Program-made: the position numbers and the translations under genes
Notes under the pieces: generated by a model
Told to the model about the DNA's origin: nothing
The model's input: only the letters and a program-made list of their open reading frames with translations
Databases searched by the model: none
In this document: one piece after another, positions 11,427 to 21,300 of the stretch
Layout: each line of letters opens with the position of its first letter
Position numbering within the stretch: the first letter of the stretch is position 1
Source of the DNA: Nemertoderma westbladi
Taxonomy: Eukaryota; Xenacoelomorpha; Nemertodermatida; Nemertodermatidae
Direction: 5' to 3'
DNA: 34,415 nt
Assembly: GCA_032718475.1 (NCBI GenBank)
Contig: JAUCBJ010000458.1
Location: forward strand, 1 to 34,415

Positions 11427-11539
11427 GAGCCAATTTCAGGTGCGCCGTGATCTCGAAACATCAATGCGTACCTTCGCATACATGCATGAATTCCAACCTG
11501 GCCTGCCGGTAATGGCAATACAAATAATAGTCCTGTTAC

Positions 11540-12096
11540 AGTGTTAGGGGCATAAATTGTATGCTTTCAGGCATTAGCAGTTAGACTGTTAGGTCGTTAG
11601 TGAATCGGGGAAAAATTCTATTTTCAACGAGTTGAAATTTCAACTTTATTTTTTGAAATTTTTTTATTGAAATTAAACTTTTGGAGTACCGCACCGGTAC
11701 CGGAAGATATTATTATTCAACTTTTTTTTATATGTATAATTCAACTTTTTGAAATACCGCTAGCTTTGGAAATACTGAAATATGGAATTTGAATCTTTAG
11801 GCCTACTGGTAGGCCTATTCCATTGCATTGCCGTAGTATTTCAACTAATTTGCAAATGTAATACAGGTACCGGTACGGTAACTTGAACTTCTAGTCCTAA
11901 TGTTTTTAAAAAAAGGTACCCGTACCCCCTATGGTATTCCCGCTGTTGCTGTTGGGGGCCTTCAGGTCTTTTACGTCTCCGTCATTTTGGAGTTTAATTT
12001 ACAACTTAAAAGTTGAAGTTTAAAAGACTGAAAGAAAGGTTTAAATTTCAACTTCGTTTAAATTTGAAGTTTTCCCTCCAGCACTGACTTTTGGGT
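11540..12096. other. AT-rich non-coding with TTGAAATTTCAAC-type palindromes
   Basis: No gene is seen. Words such as TTCAAC, GTTGAAATTTCAAC and AAAGTTGAAGTTT recur in both orientations at 11625-11760 and 11995-12075, so the stretch can fold back. TAGGCCTA- and ACCGGTACCGG-type palindromes are present. The ends loosely resemble each other in inverted orientation, but no target duplication was found. Confidence 0.5.
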
Positions 12097-12176
12097 CTAC
12101 TAGCAACTACTATCGTAGGCCTACTGATCTATTAGGCTACTAGCAACTAATATTGTAGTCCTACTTATCTAATGCT
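12097..12176 (+). repeat. Two copies of a 40-bp tandem repeat
   Basis: CTACTAGCAACTA begins at 12097 and 12137. The two 40-bp units are similar along their whole length, with scattered substitutions. Confidence 0.8.
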
Positions 12177-12179
12177 GTT

Positions 12180-12374
12180 ATGGATAAAATGATTATAAAT
12201 GGAAAAACATTCGTATTACCATTTTCAATACCGGTCGAGGTCGTGGGCGCGGCCGTCGAGGGCGGCGATACCGCCCATACACTGCCCCCCCTGCCCTCCC
12301 TGTCGACCATGCTGCAGCCGACGTTGGCACTCGAACCGGTGGCGCCACCATCGTCACCGAATGTGGACATATAG
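12180..12374 (+). CDS. Doubtful 64-aa ORF, GC-rich 3' half
   Basis: An ATG-to-TAG frame of 64 codons. It is AT-rich for about 18 codons and then sharply GC-rich (12230-12370). The product has a short hydrophobic segment followed by a Pro/Ala/Leu-rich tail and matches no family I recognise. Overlapping frames are open on both strands through the same GC-rich patch, which weakens the case. It could be an isolated exon, but I see no convincing partner exon. It is recorded only because the base composition changes so abruptly here. Confidence 0.15.
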   Translation: MDKMIINGKTFVLPFSIPVEVVGAAVEGGDTAHTLPPLPSLSTMLQPTLALEPVAPPSSPNVDI

Positions 12375-12408
12375 GAGAAGAAGAAATACAAAACCGGAGG
12401 GGTCCATC

Positions 12409-12498
12409 GGCGAATAACGTACCATAGGCGGATAACGTACAATTGCCGGATATAGTATAATCGCCGGATAAAGTACAATCGCCGGATAACGAACAATC
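12409..12498 (+). repeat. 18-bp tandem repeat, five copies
   Basis: Five 18-bp units of the form GCCGGATAACGTACAATC start at 12409, 12427, 12445, 12463 and 12481. On the minus strand they keep a frame open as a six-residue repeat (Leu-Tyr-x-Ile-Arg-Arg type). This explains the 156-aa minus-strand frame at 12161-12631, which I do not accept as a gene. Confidence 0.9.
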
Positions 12499-12664
12499 GG
12501 AGGTTTGTAAGGAAGGAACGTAATGCGAACTCATAGACCCTGCGCGAGATATTGGGAGTGGGGGGGGGATCTAATGCGACCTTACAGACACTCCCAGGTA
12601 GGGGGCCAGAGGGGACCAAACACGAACTCAACTTATACGTAGGTTCCTATTTAATTGTCATCCT

Positions 12665-12880
12665 GTGCTGGTTGATGATAATTTCTTGTTATTAAATTTT
12701 GCGATGTCACCCAAGCCGCCGCCGGTGCCACCACCACTGCCGGCGCCACGAAGTAAAACTTTTGTCTTCTGCTACTTATGTATTTGTCTGGTACATTTAC
12801 CGGTGTGTTGGTGTGGTTTAATTACGGTTCCTGTATTTTTACTGGTAATTGCAATTGGATGGTGTAATACTGTTCCGTAA
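12665..12880 (+). CDS. Unassigned 71-aa ORF: Pro-rich then hydrophobic
   Basis: An open frame ends in TAA directly followed by overlapping AATAAA motifs (12880-12895), which could serve as a polyadenylation signal. The second ATG (12704) is the likelier start. The product would have a proline-rich N-terminus (PPPVPPPLPAP) and then about 38 mostly hydrophobic, Cys-containing residues, enough for one or two membrane spans. No homologous family is recognised. It may be a last exon, a tiny membrane protein or chance. Confidence 0.2.
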   Translation: MLVDDNFLLLNFAMSPKPPPVPPPLPAPRSKTFVFCYLCICLVHLPVCWCGLITVPVFLLVIAIGWCNTVP

Positions 12881-12899
12881 TAAATAAATAAATAATATT

Positions 12900-13617
12900 A
12901 ATATCATCTTGCCTTTATTGGTAGCACTAGCCGTACTGGTGAGCCGGTACACTAGTACTGACTACTGATATACCGGCAGACCGGTACCTATTTGTCTACG
13001 TGCCGCCTGCTGTTTATCATAAATAAATAGATCTGTATTAATACCAGAATGTAGTACAGCAATAATAGTGAGATAAATATGTGGATATGACTACCTCTAA
13101 TACTGGTCCCGTTGGTTCCGAAGTTTCGTGTTCTCAAACTTCTGCGAGTGTTGATGCTTTGGTAATAAACGTTGAAAAGATTGAAACTTAAGTGGTGAAA
13201 TACGGGTACCACACTCTTATTTATCTTTTGTAAGTTAAACCACATGACAACCAAATGTGACATAGGCCTACCGGTATCTGTAACCAGATAATGGTATCGA
13301 TTACAGGATTAGGGATGTTGCGAATGTCATATTTTTGACATCCGCGGATGCAGATATGTGGATGCGGATGACTATTAAAACCTAAATATTATTAGTAATT
13401 AACCTAAATATTATCCTTAATAGACCAGGACCTAATGAGTTTACTTCTGGCAAGTTATCTAGTAAGAAATCATTTAAATTATTTTATATTTCTATATTTT
13501 TAAAGATAAAAAGCAAAGAAAAGTTTAAGATAAAAAAAATTTAATAATATTGAATATAGCATTGAATACGGTAAACGGTAGCCCTATATAAATTTATTTA
13601 TGCCGTAACTTATTCAT
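12900..13617. other. AT-rich non-coding stretch
   Basis: Nothing firm is seen. A minus-strand frame at 12988-13263 has no domain signal. At 13300-13375 the sequence AGGGATGTTGCGAATGTC, followed by repeated GCGGATG words, resembles the end of some hAT elements. No opposite end was found downstream, so no element is called. ACCGGTACC- and TAGGCCTA-type palindromes occur up to about 13275. Confidence 0.4.
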
Positions 13618-13935
13618 GTTCCACCTACTTGTTACTTCCTTTCGTTACACCGAACTGTAATTCAATTCAGTTCAACACATTTGTAACTTATTCCTATTCA
13701 ACCGATACTCTAACCTCGCTCCTGTTTTAACTATCTGTATCTCCGTCTAGTTTCACCCTTTTCTAACTCATTTTCATTCCACCCAACAGTCATTCGGTTC
13801 CTCTCTATCATTCCATACACCTGTAACTCCTTCACGTTCCACCTACTTGTAATTCCATCCATTTCAACCCATGTGTAACACCGTTCCGTACTACCCATTT
13901 GTAATTTCCTCTCGTTCCACCTATCTTCAAACCCA
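13618..13935 (+). repeat. Degenerate 26-bp tandem array (about 12 copies)
   Basis: Successive units start GTTCCACCTACTTGTAACT or a close variant and recur about every 26 bp. Some are identifiable only by GTT..C-ACC and TGTAA. Similarity is far lower than in the 14-bp array that follows. The shared GTTCCACCTAC core suggests the 14-bp unit arose from this one. Confidence 0.75.
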
Positions 13936-14178
13936 GTAGGATCGTTTGCTCATCTTTATATTCTCAAATGAATCACTCACTCATTCATCTACGTAACTAT
14001 TTACCCATCCAACCATGCCTCCTTCCTTCTATTTTTTTACTCTGTGATATATTATCACTGAATTGATTAAGATCCAATTTTAATTGAAAATAACCAAGCC
14101 GAGTATTAATTTCATTATTAATTTTAGGTTAGTTTAAAATTGTATTATGTTATAGGTGCTCAACGAAATCCATCTCTT
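13936..14178. other. AT-rich spacer between two arrays
   Basis: Nothing recognisable is present. It includes simple CATTCATC-like words and an AT-rich stretch leading into the 14-bp array. Confidence 0.4.
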
Positions 14179-15045
14179 GTTCCACCCGCGTTGTTCCACC
14201 CGCGTTGTTCCACCTACGTTGTTCCACCCGCCTTGTTCCATCTGTTTGTTCTACCCGCGTTGTTCTACCAGCGTTGTTCCACCTACGTTATTCCACCCGC
14301 GTTGCTCCACTAGTGTTGTTCCTCCTGCGTTGTTCCACCTGCGTTTTTTATCTCGCGTTGCTCCACCCGTGTTGTTCCATCCGCGTTGTTTCCACCCGCG
14401 TTGTTCCACCCGCCTTGTTCCATCTGTTTTTTCCACCCGCGTTGTTCCACCAGCGTTGTACCACCTATGTTATTCCACCCGCGTTTATCCACTTGTGTTG
14501 TTCTACCTGCGTTGTTCCATCTACGTTATTCCACCCGCGTTGTTCCACCCGCGTTGTTCCACTCGTGTTGTTCCACTCGTGTTGTTCTACCTGCGTTGTT
14601 CCACCCGCGTTTTTCAACTCGCGTTGTTCCACCCGCCTTATTACATTTGTTTTTTCCACCCGCATTGTTCCACCAGCGTTGTTCCACCTACATTATTCCA
14701 CCCGCGTTGTTGCACTCGTGTTGTTCTAACTGCGTTGTTCCACCCGCGATGTTCCACCCGCCTTATTACATCTGTTTCTTCCACCCGCGTTGTTCCACCA
14801 GCGTTGTTCCACCTACGTTATTCCACCCGCGTTGTTCCACTCGTGTTGTTCTACCTGCGTTGTTCCACCCGCGTTTTTCAACTCGCATTGTTCCACCCGC
14901 GATGTTCCACCCGCCTTATTACATTTGTTTTTTTCACCCGCGTTGTTCCACCAGCGTTGTTCCACCTACGTTATTCCACCTGCGTTGTTCCACCCGCGTT
15001 TTTCAACTCGCTTTTTTCCACCCGCAATGTTCTACCTCCTCCACG
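14179..15045 (+). repeat. 14-bp minisatellite, open in all three forward frames
   Basis: The unit is GTTCCACCCGCGTT, with common variants GTTCCACCTACGTT, GTTCCACTCGTGTT and GTTCCACCAGCGTT, in about 60 copies. A CCTT(G/A)TT(C/A)CATCTGTTT variant at about 14231, 14413, 14636, 14761 and 14914 marks longer sub-blocks. Because 14 is not divisible by 3, each frame cycles through all phases every 42 bp. Few variants create a stop, so long frames of 379, 224 and 174 codons overlap here. They encode the same 14-residue cycle (CSTRVVPPALFHPR) in different registers and are not believable genes. Confidence 0.95.
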
Positions 15046-15462
15046 TTGTATAGTCCATAACGCAGAAGACTGCTCGCTCACACCGACCGCAGTATCGGAA
15101 TTCAATCTCACAGTGACTCTATTGATGCGGACATATTATTCTCACTTTTACATCGTATATTCCATGGTTGAATATTTGGAAATAAAATTGCATATTATAG
15201 AACTAACTCGCAGAAATATAATTATTTATGCAGATTTATTAATGTCAAGTTTAATATTTAAGATTAATATAAAGTTTAGAAGTAATGTAAACTAAGATGT
15301 CAAAGTTTTACTAAAGTTATTGTTATAATTAGGTGCTTTCATTATTATAACGTTATGGTTTTACATTTCGGTAATGCATACTCATTCATTTCCGAAAGCA
15401 GAGACATATTACTGAAGGTATTTAATTTTTTGTAGTGCTGCAAACTTTATTAAATATCGTCA

Positions 15463-15490
<28 letters not shown>
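15463..15490. repeat. (TA)n microsatellite
   Basis: Uninterrupted alternating AT of about 28 bp. Confidence 0.9.
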
Positions 15491-15494
<4 letters not shown>

Positions 15495-15737
15495 GAGTTG
15501 AACGAATTATGTTTTTGACAGACCAATATCAAGCAAGTAAAATTATTTGGAAACAGAGAAACAACATGTTCCTATCTGTTCAACCGTAAGTAGTCATCGT
15601 TTTATTTAAGCAGGGACACAAAGCGCAACCCTGTTTAAATACTGTAAGTAAAATTATCACATTATTCAAAATTATATTTAAGAGACCGGATCATGCTGAA
15701 CATGGTTGTATACAATTCCTTCCTATTATTTTATTTT

Positions 15738-15740
<3 letters not shown>

Positions 15741-15773
<33 letters not shown>
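15741..15773. repeat. (TA)n microsatellite
   Basis: Uninterrupted alternating TA of about 33 bp. Confidence 0.9.
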
Positions 15774-15776
<3 letters not shown>

Positions 15777-17159
15777 TGGAAATATATGGTTAAATTATTT
15801 AATCACAATTTCATTAAATGCGTAGATGCAAATTATCAATATTAGTCCTCTTTTATTCAAAAGGAAAGACTAACACATTCCGTTGTTATAAAGCTAATCA
15901 TTATTTACTGGTTTTAGTGTCAATTCAAACCACAGTACTATCTAAAAGCATTTCCAAACACAATTACGTTGTTAGGCAGCATTTTCTATACTGCAACATG
16001 GACCTCAGCAGCAATCAGGTGCCCTCTGGGAAAGTGAGGCGCATTAATTTTACTACATTGCCACGTAGACTCAGAGAGCTACGTCACAAGTAGCAAATTT
16101 AAAAATAGTAATAATATAAATAAGTTGTAATATATTGTTAAGATATATATATATATGACGTGTTTGCTTTATTAAACATAACGTGGTTGCATAAAAGGTA
16201 AATACTTAAATTTCTAAACATTAATCAGAATACTATAAAACAACAAATGGATAAGTAAATTAGTAAATAATAGATATAAAATACGGGATGTTGGAAATTA
16301 ACTCTAAAGGGCATTGTATAATTTAACAGCAAGTATATGATAATATATATATATATAAGGTTATAGAGGAATAATGATATTTATTTGCAGAAAAACTTTG
16401 CATTCAATACAAATTGTAATAGAATTGAACTTTATTTTACAGTGTTTTTTTGCTTTCAGTTTTATTTCACATGATTCCCTTTTACAACACGTGTAAATTT
16501 CACATGTGATGATTCAGCCTATGAGTTGTTTAGAGTAATAATTTATTCAATGTAAATGACCATAATCGTTCATGACCTTTTAGTGATGATCTATGACTCA
16601 AGTATAATAAGGTATATCTAATTTGTAATATAGACAATTATGTAATGTTACATAATGGGTCGCAACTATATGAACACCCCACCCAATATCTTGATTTTTT
16701 AATAAAACCTGTTTGTTTGTTTTAATTTAGGTCGAGAGGAAATTGATGTAAAGTGTATTTTATTGTATTAAACCAATACACTATAGTTAGTACAACATAT
16801 TATATAACGTTATGTAACAACGTGTTAATTAGAACTGTTGCCTTGTTAGTCATCATCATAAGGGAGTACTGTTGTTAAACCACTATGTTGGACAACTTTG
16901 TTAATTAATATTCAAACAATTACAAACTGAAGTGGCTTTGACACAGCTGATTATCAATATCAGCTGTTAAATGAGTATAAAAGAAGGAACAATATTTTAA
17001 ATAGTTCCCTGTTCTTTTATTATTTTTGTGGCGGTTATATATTTGTGATTTGAATTCTGTACGATTTTTTTGATTTGATTTATTACGTTTACGACACTTT
17101 TCCTCTCTTACCACGATTCTTCTTCAGCCCACCCTTAATTTGACCTTATTTTTTCACAC

Positions 17160-17262
17160 GACCACGACTACCTCAACATCTTTCCACGTTTAGACCCGGC
17201 ATTTCTATTTTTGACCACGATTACCTCAACATCATCCCACGTTTAGACCCGGCATTTCTATT
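17160..17262 (+). repeat. Two copies of a 50-53-bp tandem repeat
   Basis: Two units begin GACCACGA(C/T)TACCTCAAC at 17160 and 17213, and a third truncated start is at 17263. They are almost identical apart from a small length difference in a T run. Confidence 0.85.
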
Positions 17263-17278
17263 GACCACGACTTTGGTT

Positions 17279-17967
17279 TACCGTATTTCTTAGAATAAGC
17301 TCTCGTCATCGAATAAATTCCCTTTTTATTAATTGCCATTCAAATTACGACTTAAATGCTTTCCTCAAATAAACGCCACGGCTTTAATAATAATATAGGA
17401 AATTTCTGATCCTAAGTGAATAACCTCTAAACATGGCTTGCTTAAACATGTTAATGATTTCTGTTACTTGCGATCAACGATCAAAACAGTCCGTTACGTA
17501 AGGTGTAGGGTATGGGCAGCGTTAAATAGTTTGTCAAGGATTTGTTAAGGGAACCTTAAGGTTCTGTTATGTATGGTAGCAGTAGTACCAGTATTCTACA
17601 AGGGGAAACCAACCATCATAGGCTCTAATTGCAGAGGATATCAAATTTTTTTGGTGTCACTTTCACACAATAATTGCGCGTCGGGTTTATTGTGTCATTA
17701 CAATTAACACATCTCCAATTACATTCTATAGAACATTGGAGGTGTGTTATTAATCTCCACCACCTTTACAATTTACCAGAACTGCCTCCGTATTCTAAGG
17801 CATTAATTTCGCCGTGAGGATCAGCTAGAGCACAATCTAGATCAATTGAATCACATAATTAGCAACATAAACACTCTCCCAGAATAAACACCCCTCTTAA
17901 ATAAACACATCCCCAATTGGCAATTTTAAAGTTAAACACCCATGCTCTTATTCGAAGAAATACGGTA
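17279..17967. mobile_element. TIR element containing a LINE fragment
   Basis: TACCGTATTTCTTAGAATAAG at 17279-17299 matches the reverse complement of the right end (17947-17967) with one mismatch in 21 bp. Both ends are TA-bordered. AAATAAACGCC/AAATAAACAC-like words occur near both ends as subterminal repeats. No transposase is present. The centre (about 17425-17855) is a decayed LINE 3' fragment, so this is either an element that captured that fragment or one into which a LINE inserted. No clear longer target duplication was found. Confidence 0.6.
17425..17855 (+). pseudogene. Decayed LINE reverse-transcriptase C-terminal fragment
   Basis: This stretch aligns by eye, collinearly and on the same strand, with 31150-31590 of the LINE further right. 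Shared landmarks in order are TTCTGTTAC(C/T)TG(G/C)GATCA, GTAAGG..GG(C/T)ATGGGCAGC, AGCAGTAGT(T/A)CCAGT, CATTGGAGGTGT and TTTCGCCGTGAGGA(C/T)CAGC. Identity looks like about two thirds, with small indels and no open frame. It derives from the region after the RT catalytic core and is much older than the 28.5-31.8 kb copy. The fragment ends abruptly at both sides, inside the TIR element. Confidence 0.8.
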
Positions 17968-18182
17968 GACTAATTTTCCAAACATCTTAGGCAACCTTAT
18001 AAAGTGAAGGTAAGTATAAACTTTATATTAACTTGTTAATTCAATATACATATTCAGATACATATTATGAGTGTAACGTAATTCTGTGTTCCTTTTATAC
18101 TAAATATTTGTTGTTATTTACATACATTTTATCATTCAGGCCGTATCTTCCGGTGAGGCACTTTTGTCCTTTGCAGTTCTCT
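17968..18182. other. AT-rich spacer left of the repeat island
   Basis: No gene is seen. GTAAGT at about 18011 and a pyrimidine-rich AG at 18139 resemble splice sites, but the frames around them run directly into minisatellite sequence. Confidence 0.35.
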
Positions 18183-18251
18183 TTCATTTGTTCCACTACA
18201 CTACAACTCACCAGACCTGTTCCACTAGACTATTACTTACCCCGACCTGTT
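18183..18251 (+). repeat. 30-bp minisatellite, left remnant
   Basis: About two and a half units of the GACCTGTTCCACTACACTAC type precede the 39/42-bp satellite. They are the same family as the array at 27722-28086 on the far side. The last unit runs into CACTACTTTAAATAA, the start of a 42-bp satellite unit, and then an AT-rich expansion (18267-18313). The two short ORFs in 18033-18349 are derived from this and are not genes. Confidence 0.85.
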
Positions 18252-18313
18252 GCACTACTTTAAATAATAAAATTATAATAATAATAATTATAATTTATAA
18301 TAATTTAAATAAT

Positions 18314-21300
18314 ACTTTAAATAAGTGCGTTAGTACGTCTTCAGTCTAACTCACTCCTATTAATAAGTGCATTATTACTTCGTCAGTCTAACTCACTATT
18401 AATAAGTGCATTATTACGTCGTCAGTCTAACTCACTACTTTAAATAAGTGCATTATTACGTCGTCAGTCTAACTCACTATTAATAAGTGCATTATTACGT
18501 CGTCAGTCTAACTCACTATTAATAAGTGCATTATTACGTCGTCAGTCTAACTCACTACTTTAAATAAGTGCATTATTACGTCGTCAGTCTAACTCACTAT
18601 TAATAAGTGCATTATTACGTCGTCAGTCTAACTCACTATTAATAAGTGCATTATTACGTCGTCAGTCTAACTCACTACTTTAAATAAGTGCGTTAGTACG
18701 TCGTCAGTCTAACTCACTACTTTAAATAAGTGCGTTAGTACGTCGTCAGTCTAACTCACTACTTTAAATAAGTGCGTTAGTACGTCGTCAGTCTAACTCA
18801 CTATTAATAAGTGCATTATTACGTCGTCAGTCTAACTCACTACTTTAAATAAGTGCATTATTACGTCGTCAGTCTAACTCACTATTAATAAGTGCATTAT
18901 TACGTCGTCAGTCTAACTCACTATTAATAAGTGCATTATTACGTCGTCAGTCTAACTCACTACTTTAAATAAGTGCGTTAGTACGTCGTCAGTCTTACTC
19001 ACTATTAATAAGTGCATTGCTACGTCGTCAGTCTAACTCACTATTAATAAGTGCATTATTACGTCGTCAGTCTAACTCACTACTATAAATAAGTGCTTTA
19101 TTACGTCGTCAGTCTAACTCACTATTAATAAGTGAATTATTACGTCGTCAGTCTAACTCACTATTAATAAGTGCATTACTACGTCGTCAGTCTAACATAC
19201 TATAAATAAGTGAATTATTACGTCGTCAGTCTAACTCACTATTAATAAGTGCATTATTACGTCGTCAGTCTAACTCACTACTATAAATAAGTGCTTTATT
19301 ACGTCGTCAGTCTAACTCACTATTAATAAGTGAATTATTACGTCGTCAGTCTAACTCACTATTAATAAGTGCATTACTACGTCGTCAGTCTAACATACTA
19401 TAAATAAGTGAATTATTACGTTGTCAGTCTAACTCACTACTATAAATAAGTGCTTTATTACGTCGTCAGTCTAACTCACTATTAATAAGTGCATTATTAC
19501 TTCGTCAGTCTAACTCACTATTAATAAGTGCATTATTACGTCGTCAGTCTAAATCACTACTTTAAATAAGTTCGTTAGTACGTCGTCAGTCTAACTCACT
19601 ATTAATAAGTGCATTATTACGTCGTCAGTCTGACTCACTACTATTAATAAGTGCATTATTACGTCTTCAGTCTAACTCACTACTATAAATAAGTGCAGTA
19701 CTACGTCGTCAGTCTAACTCACTATTAATAAGTGCATTATTACGTCGTCAGTCTGACTCACTACTATTAATAAGTGCATTATTACATCTTCAGTCTAACT
19801 CACTACTTTAAATAAGTGCATTAGTACGTCGTCAGTCTAACTCACTATTAATAAGTGCTTTATTACGTCGTCAGTCTAACTCACTATTAATAAGTGCATT
19901 ACTACGTCGTCAGTCTAACTTAATATAATTAAGTGCATTACTACATCGTCAGTCTAACTCACTACTTTAAATAAGTGCGTTAGTACGTCGTCAGTCTAAC
20001 TCACTATTAATAAGTGCATTATTACGTCGTCAGTCTGACTCACTACTATTAATAAGTGCATTATTACGTCTTCAGTCTAACTCACTACTATAAATAAGTG
20101 CAGTACTACGTCGTCAGTCTAACTCACTATTAATAAGTGCATTATTACGTCGTCAGTCTAACTCACTACTTTAAATAAGTGCATTACTACGTCGTCAGTC
20201 TAACTTACTATAATTAAGTGCATTACTACGTCGTCAGTCTAACTTACTACTTTAAATAAGTGCGTTAGGTCGTCAGTCTAACTCAATACTATAAATAAGT
20301 GCATTACTACGTCGTCAGTCTAACTTACTATAATTAAGTGCATAAACGCGTCGACAGTCTAACTTACTATAATTAAGTGCATTATTACGTCGTCAGTCTA
20401 ACTCACTATTAATAAGTGCATTATTACGTCGTCAGTCTAACTTACTATAAATAAGTACATTATTATGTCGTCAGTCTAACTCACTATTAATAAGTGCATT
20501 ACTACGTCGTCAGTCTAACTTACTATTAATAAGTGCATTATTACGTCGTCAGTCTAACTCACTATTAATAAGTGCATTACTACGCCGTCAGTCTAACTTA
20601 CTATAATTAAGTGCATTATTACGTCGTCAGTCTAACTCACTATTAATAAGTGCATTATTACGTCGTCAGTCTAACTCACTATTAATAAGTGCATTATTAC
20701 GTCGTCAGTCTAACTTACTATAAATAAGTACATTATTATGTCGTCAGTCTAACTCACTATTAATAAGTGCATTACTACGTCGTCAGTCTAACTTACTATT
20801 AATAAGTGCATTATTACGTCGTCAGTCTAACTCACTATTAATAAGTGCATTACTACGTCGTCAGTCTAACTCACTACTTTAAATAAGTGCGTTAGTACGT
20901 CGTCAGTCTAACTCACTATTAATAAGTGCATTATTACGTCGTCAGTCTAACTCACTACTTTAAATAAGTGCATTACTACGTCGTCAGTCTAACTTACTAT
21001 AATTAAGTACATAACTACGACGTGCATTATTACGTCGTCAGTCTAACTCACTACTATAAATAAGTGCATTATTACTTTGTTGTTAGTCTAACTCACTACT
21101 ATAAATAAGTACATTATTACGTCGTCAGTCTAACTCACTACTATAAATAAGTGCATTATTACTTTGTTGTTAGTCTAACTCACTACTATAAATAAGTACA
21201 TTATTACGTCGTCAGTCTAACTCACTACTTTAAATAAGTGCGTTAGTACGTCGTCAGTCTAACTCACTATTAATAAGTGCATTTTTACGTCGTCAGTCTA

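Larger units (their letters stand above)
9594..11503. repeat. Inverted repeat bracketing the nested transposons
   Basis: GGCCAGGTTGGAATTAATGC at 9594-9613 is matched on the other strand by 11484-11503 with 19 of 20 identities. TGCC lies outside both copies. These could be the ends of a third, outer element of about 1.9 kb that received the hAT-like insertion. Similarity fades just inside the 20 bp, so the call is tentative. Confidence 0.45.
15300..17270. other. AT-rich non-coding DNA with (TA)n tracts
   Basis: No gene is established. (TA)n microsatellites lie at about 15463-15490, 15741-15773, 16143-16156 and 16343-16357. GTAAGT donor-like sites occur at 15587 and about 15643, but no matching acceptor gives a sensible exon. 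The end of a 91-codon frame (15998-16093) has more balanced composition than its flanks and could be a short terminal exon, but it has no recognisable motif. A roughly 52-bp duplication starting GACCACGA(C/T)TACCTCAACATC lies at 17160-17262. Confidence 0.5.

Noticed and set aside
11598-12086. Another hAT-like element with (C/T)AGTG ends
   Set aside because: The ends resemble each other only loosely and the flanking 8-mers (TAGGTCGT and ACTTTTGG) do not match.
12161-12631. 156-codon minus-strand frame
   Set aside because: Its core is the 18-bp tandem repeat and the rest overlaps open frames on the other strand. No domain is seen.
13300-13380. hAT-like end with GCGGATG repeats
   Set aside because: Only one end is found, with no inverted partner or target duplication.
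14156-15295. 379-codon frame and overlapping 224- and 174-codon frames
   Set aside because: They are the 14-bp array read in different registers. The same 14-residue cycle appears in every frame, which is an arithmetic result of a stop-poor 14-mer.
15540-15650. Pair of micro-exons with GTAAGT donors
   Set aside because: The implied intron between them is about 28 bp, too short to splice, and no frame continues through.
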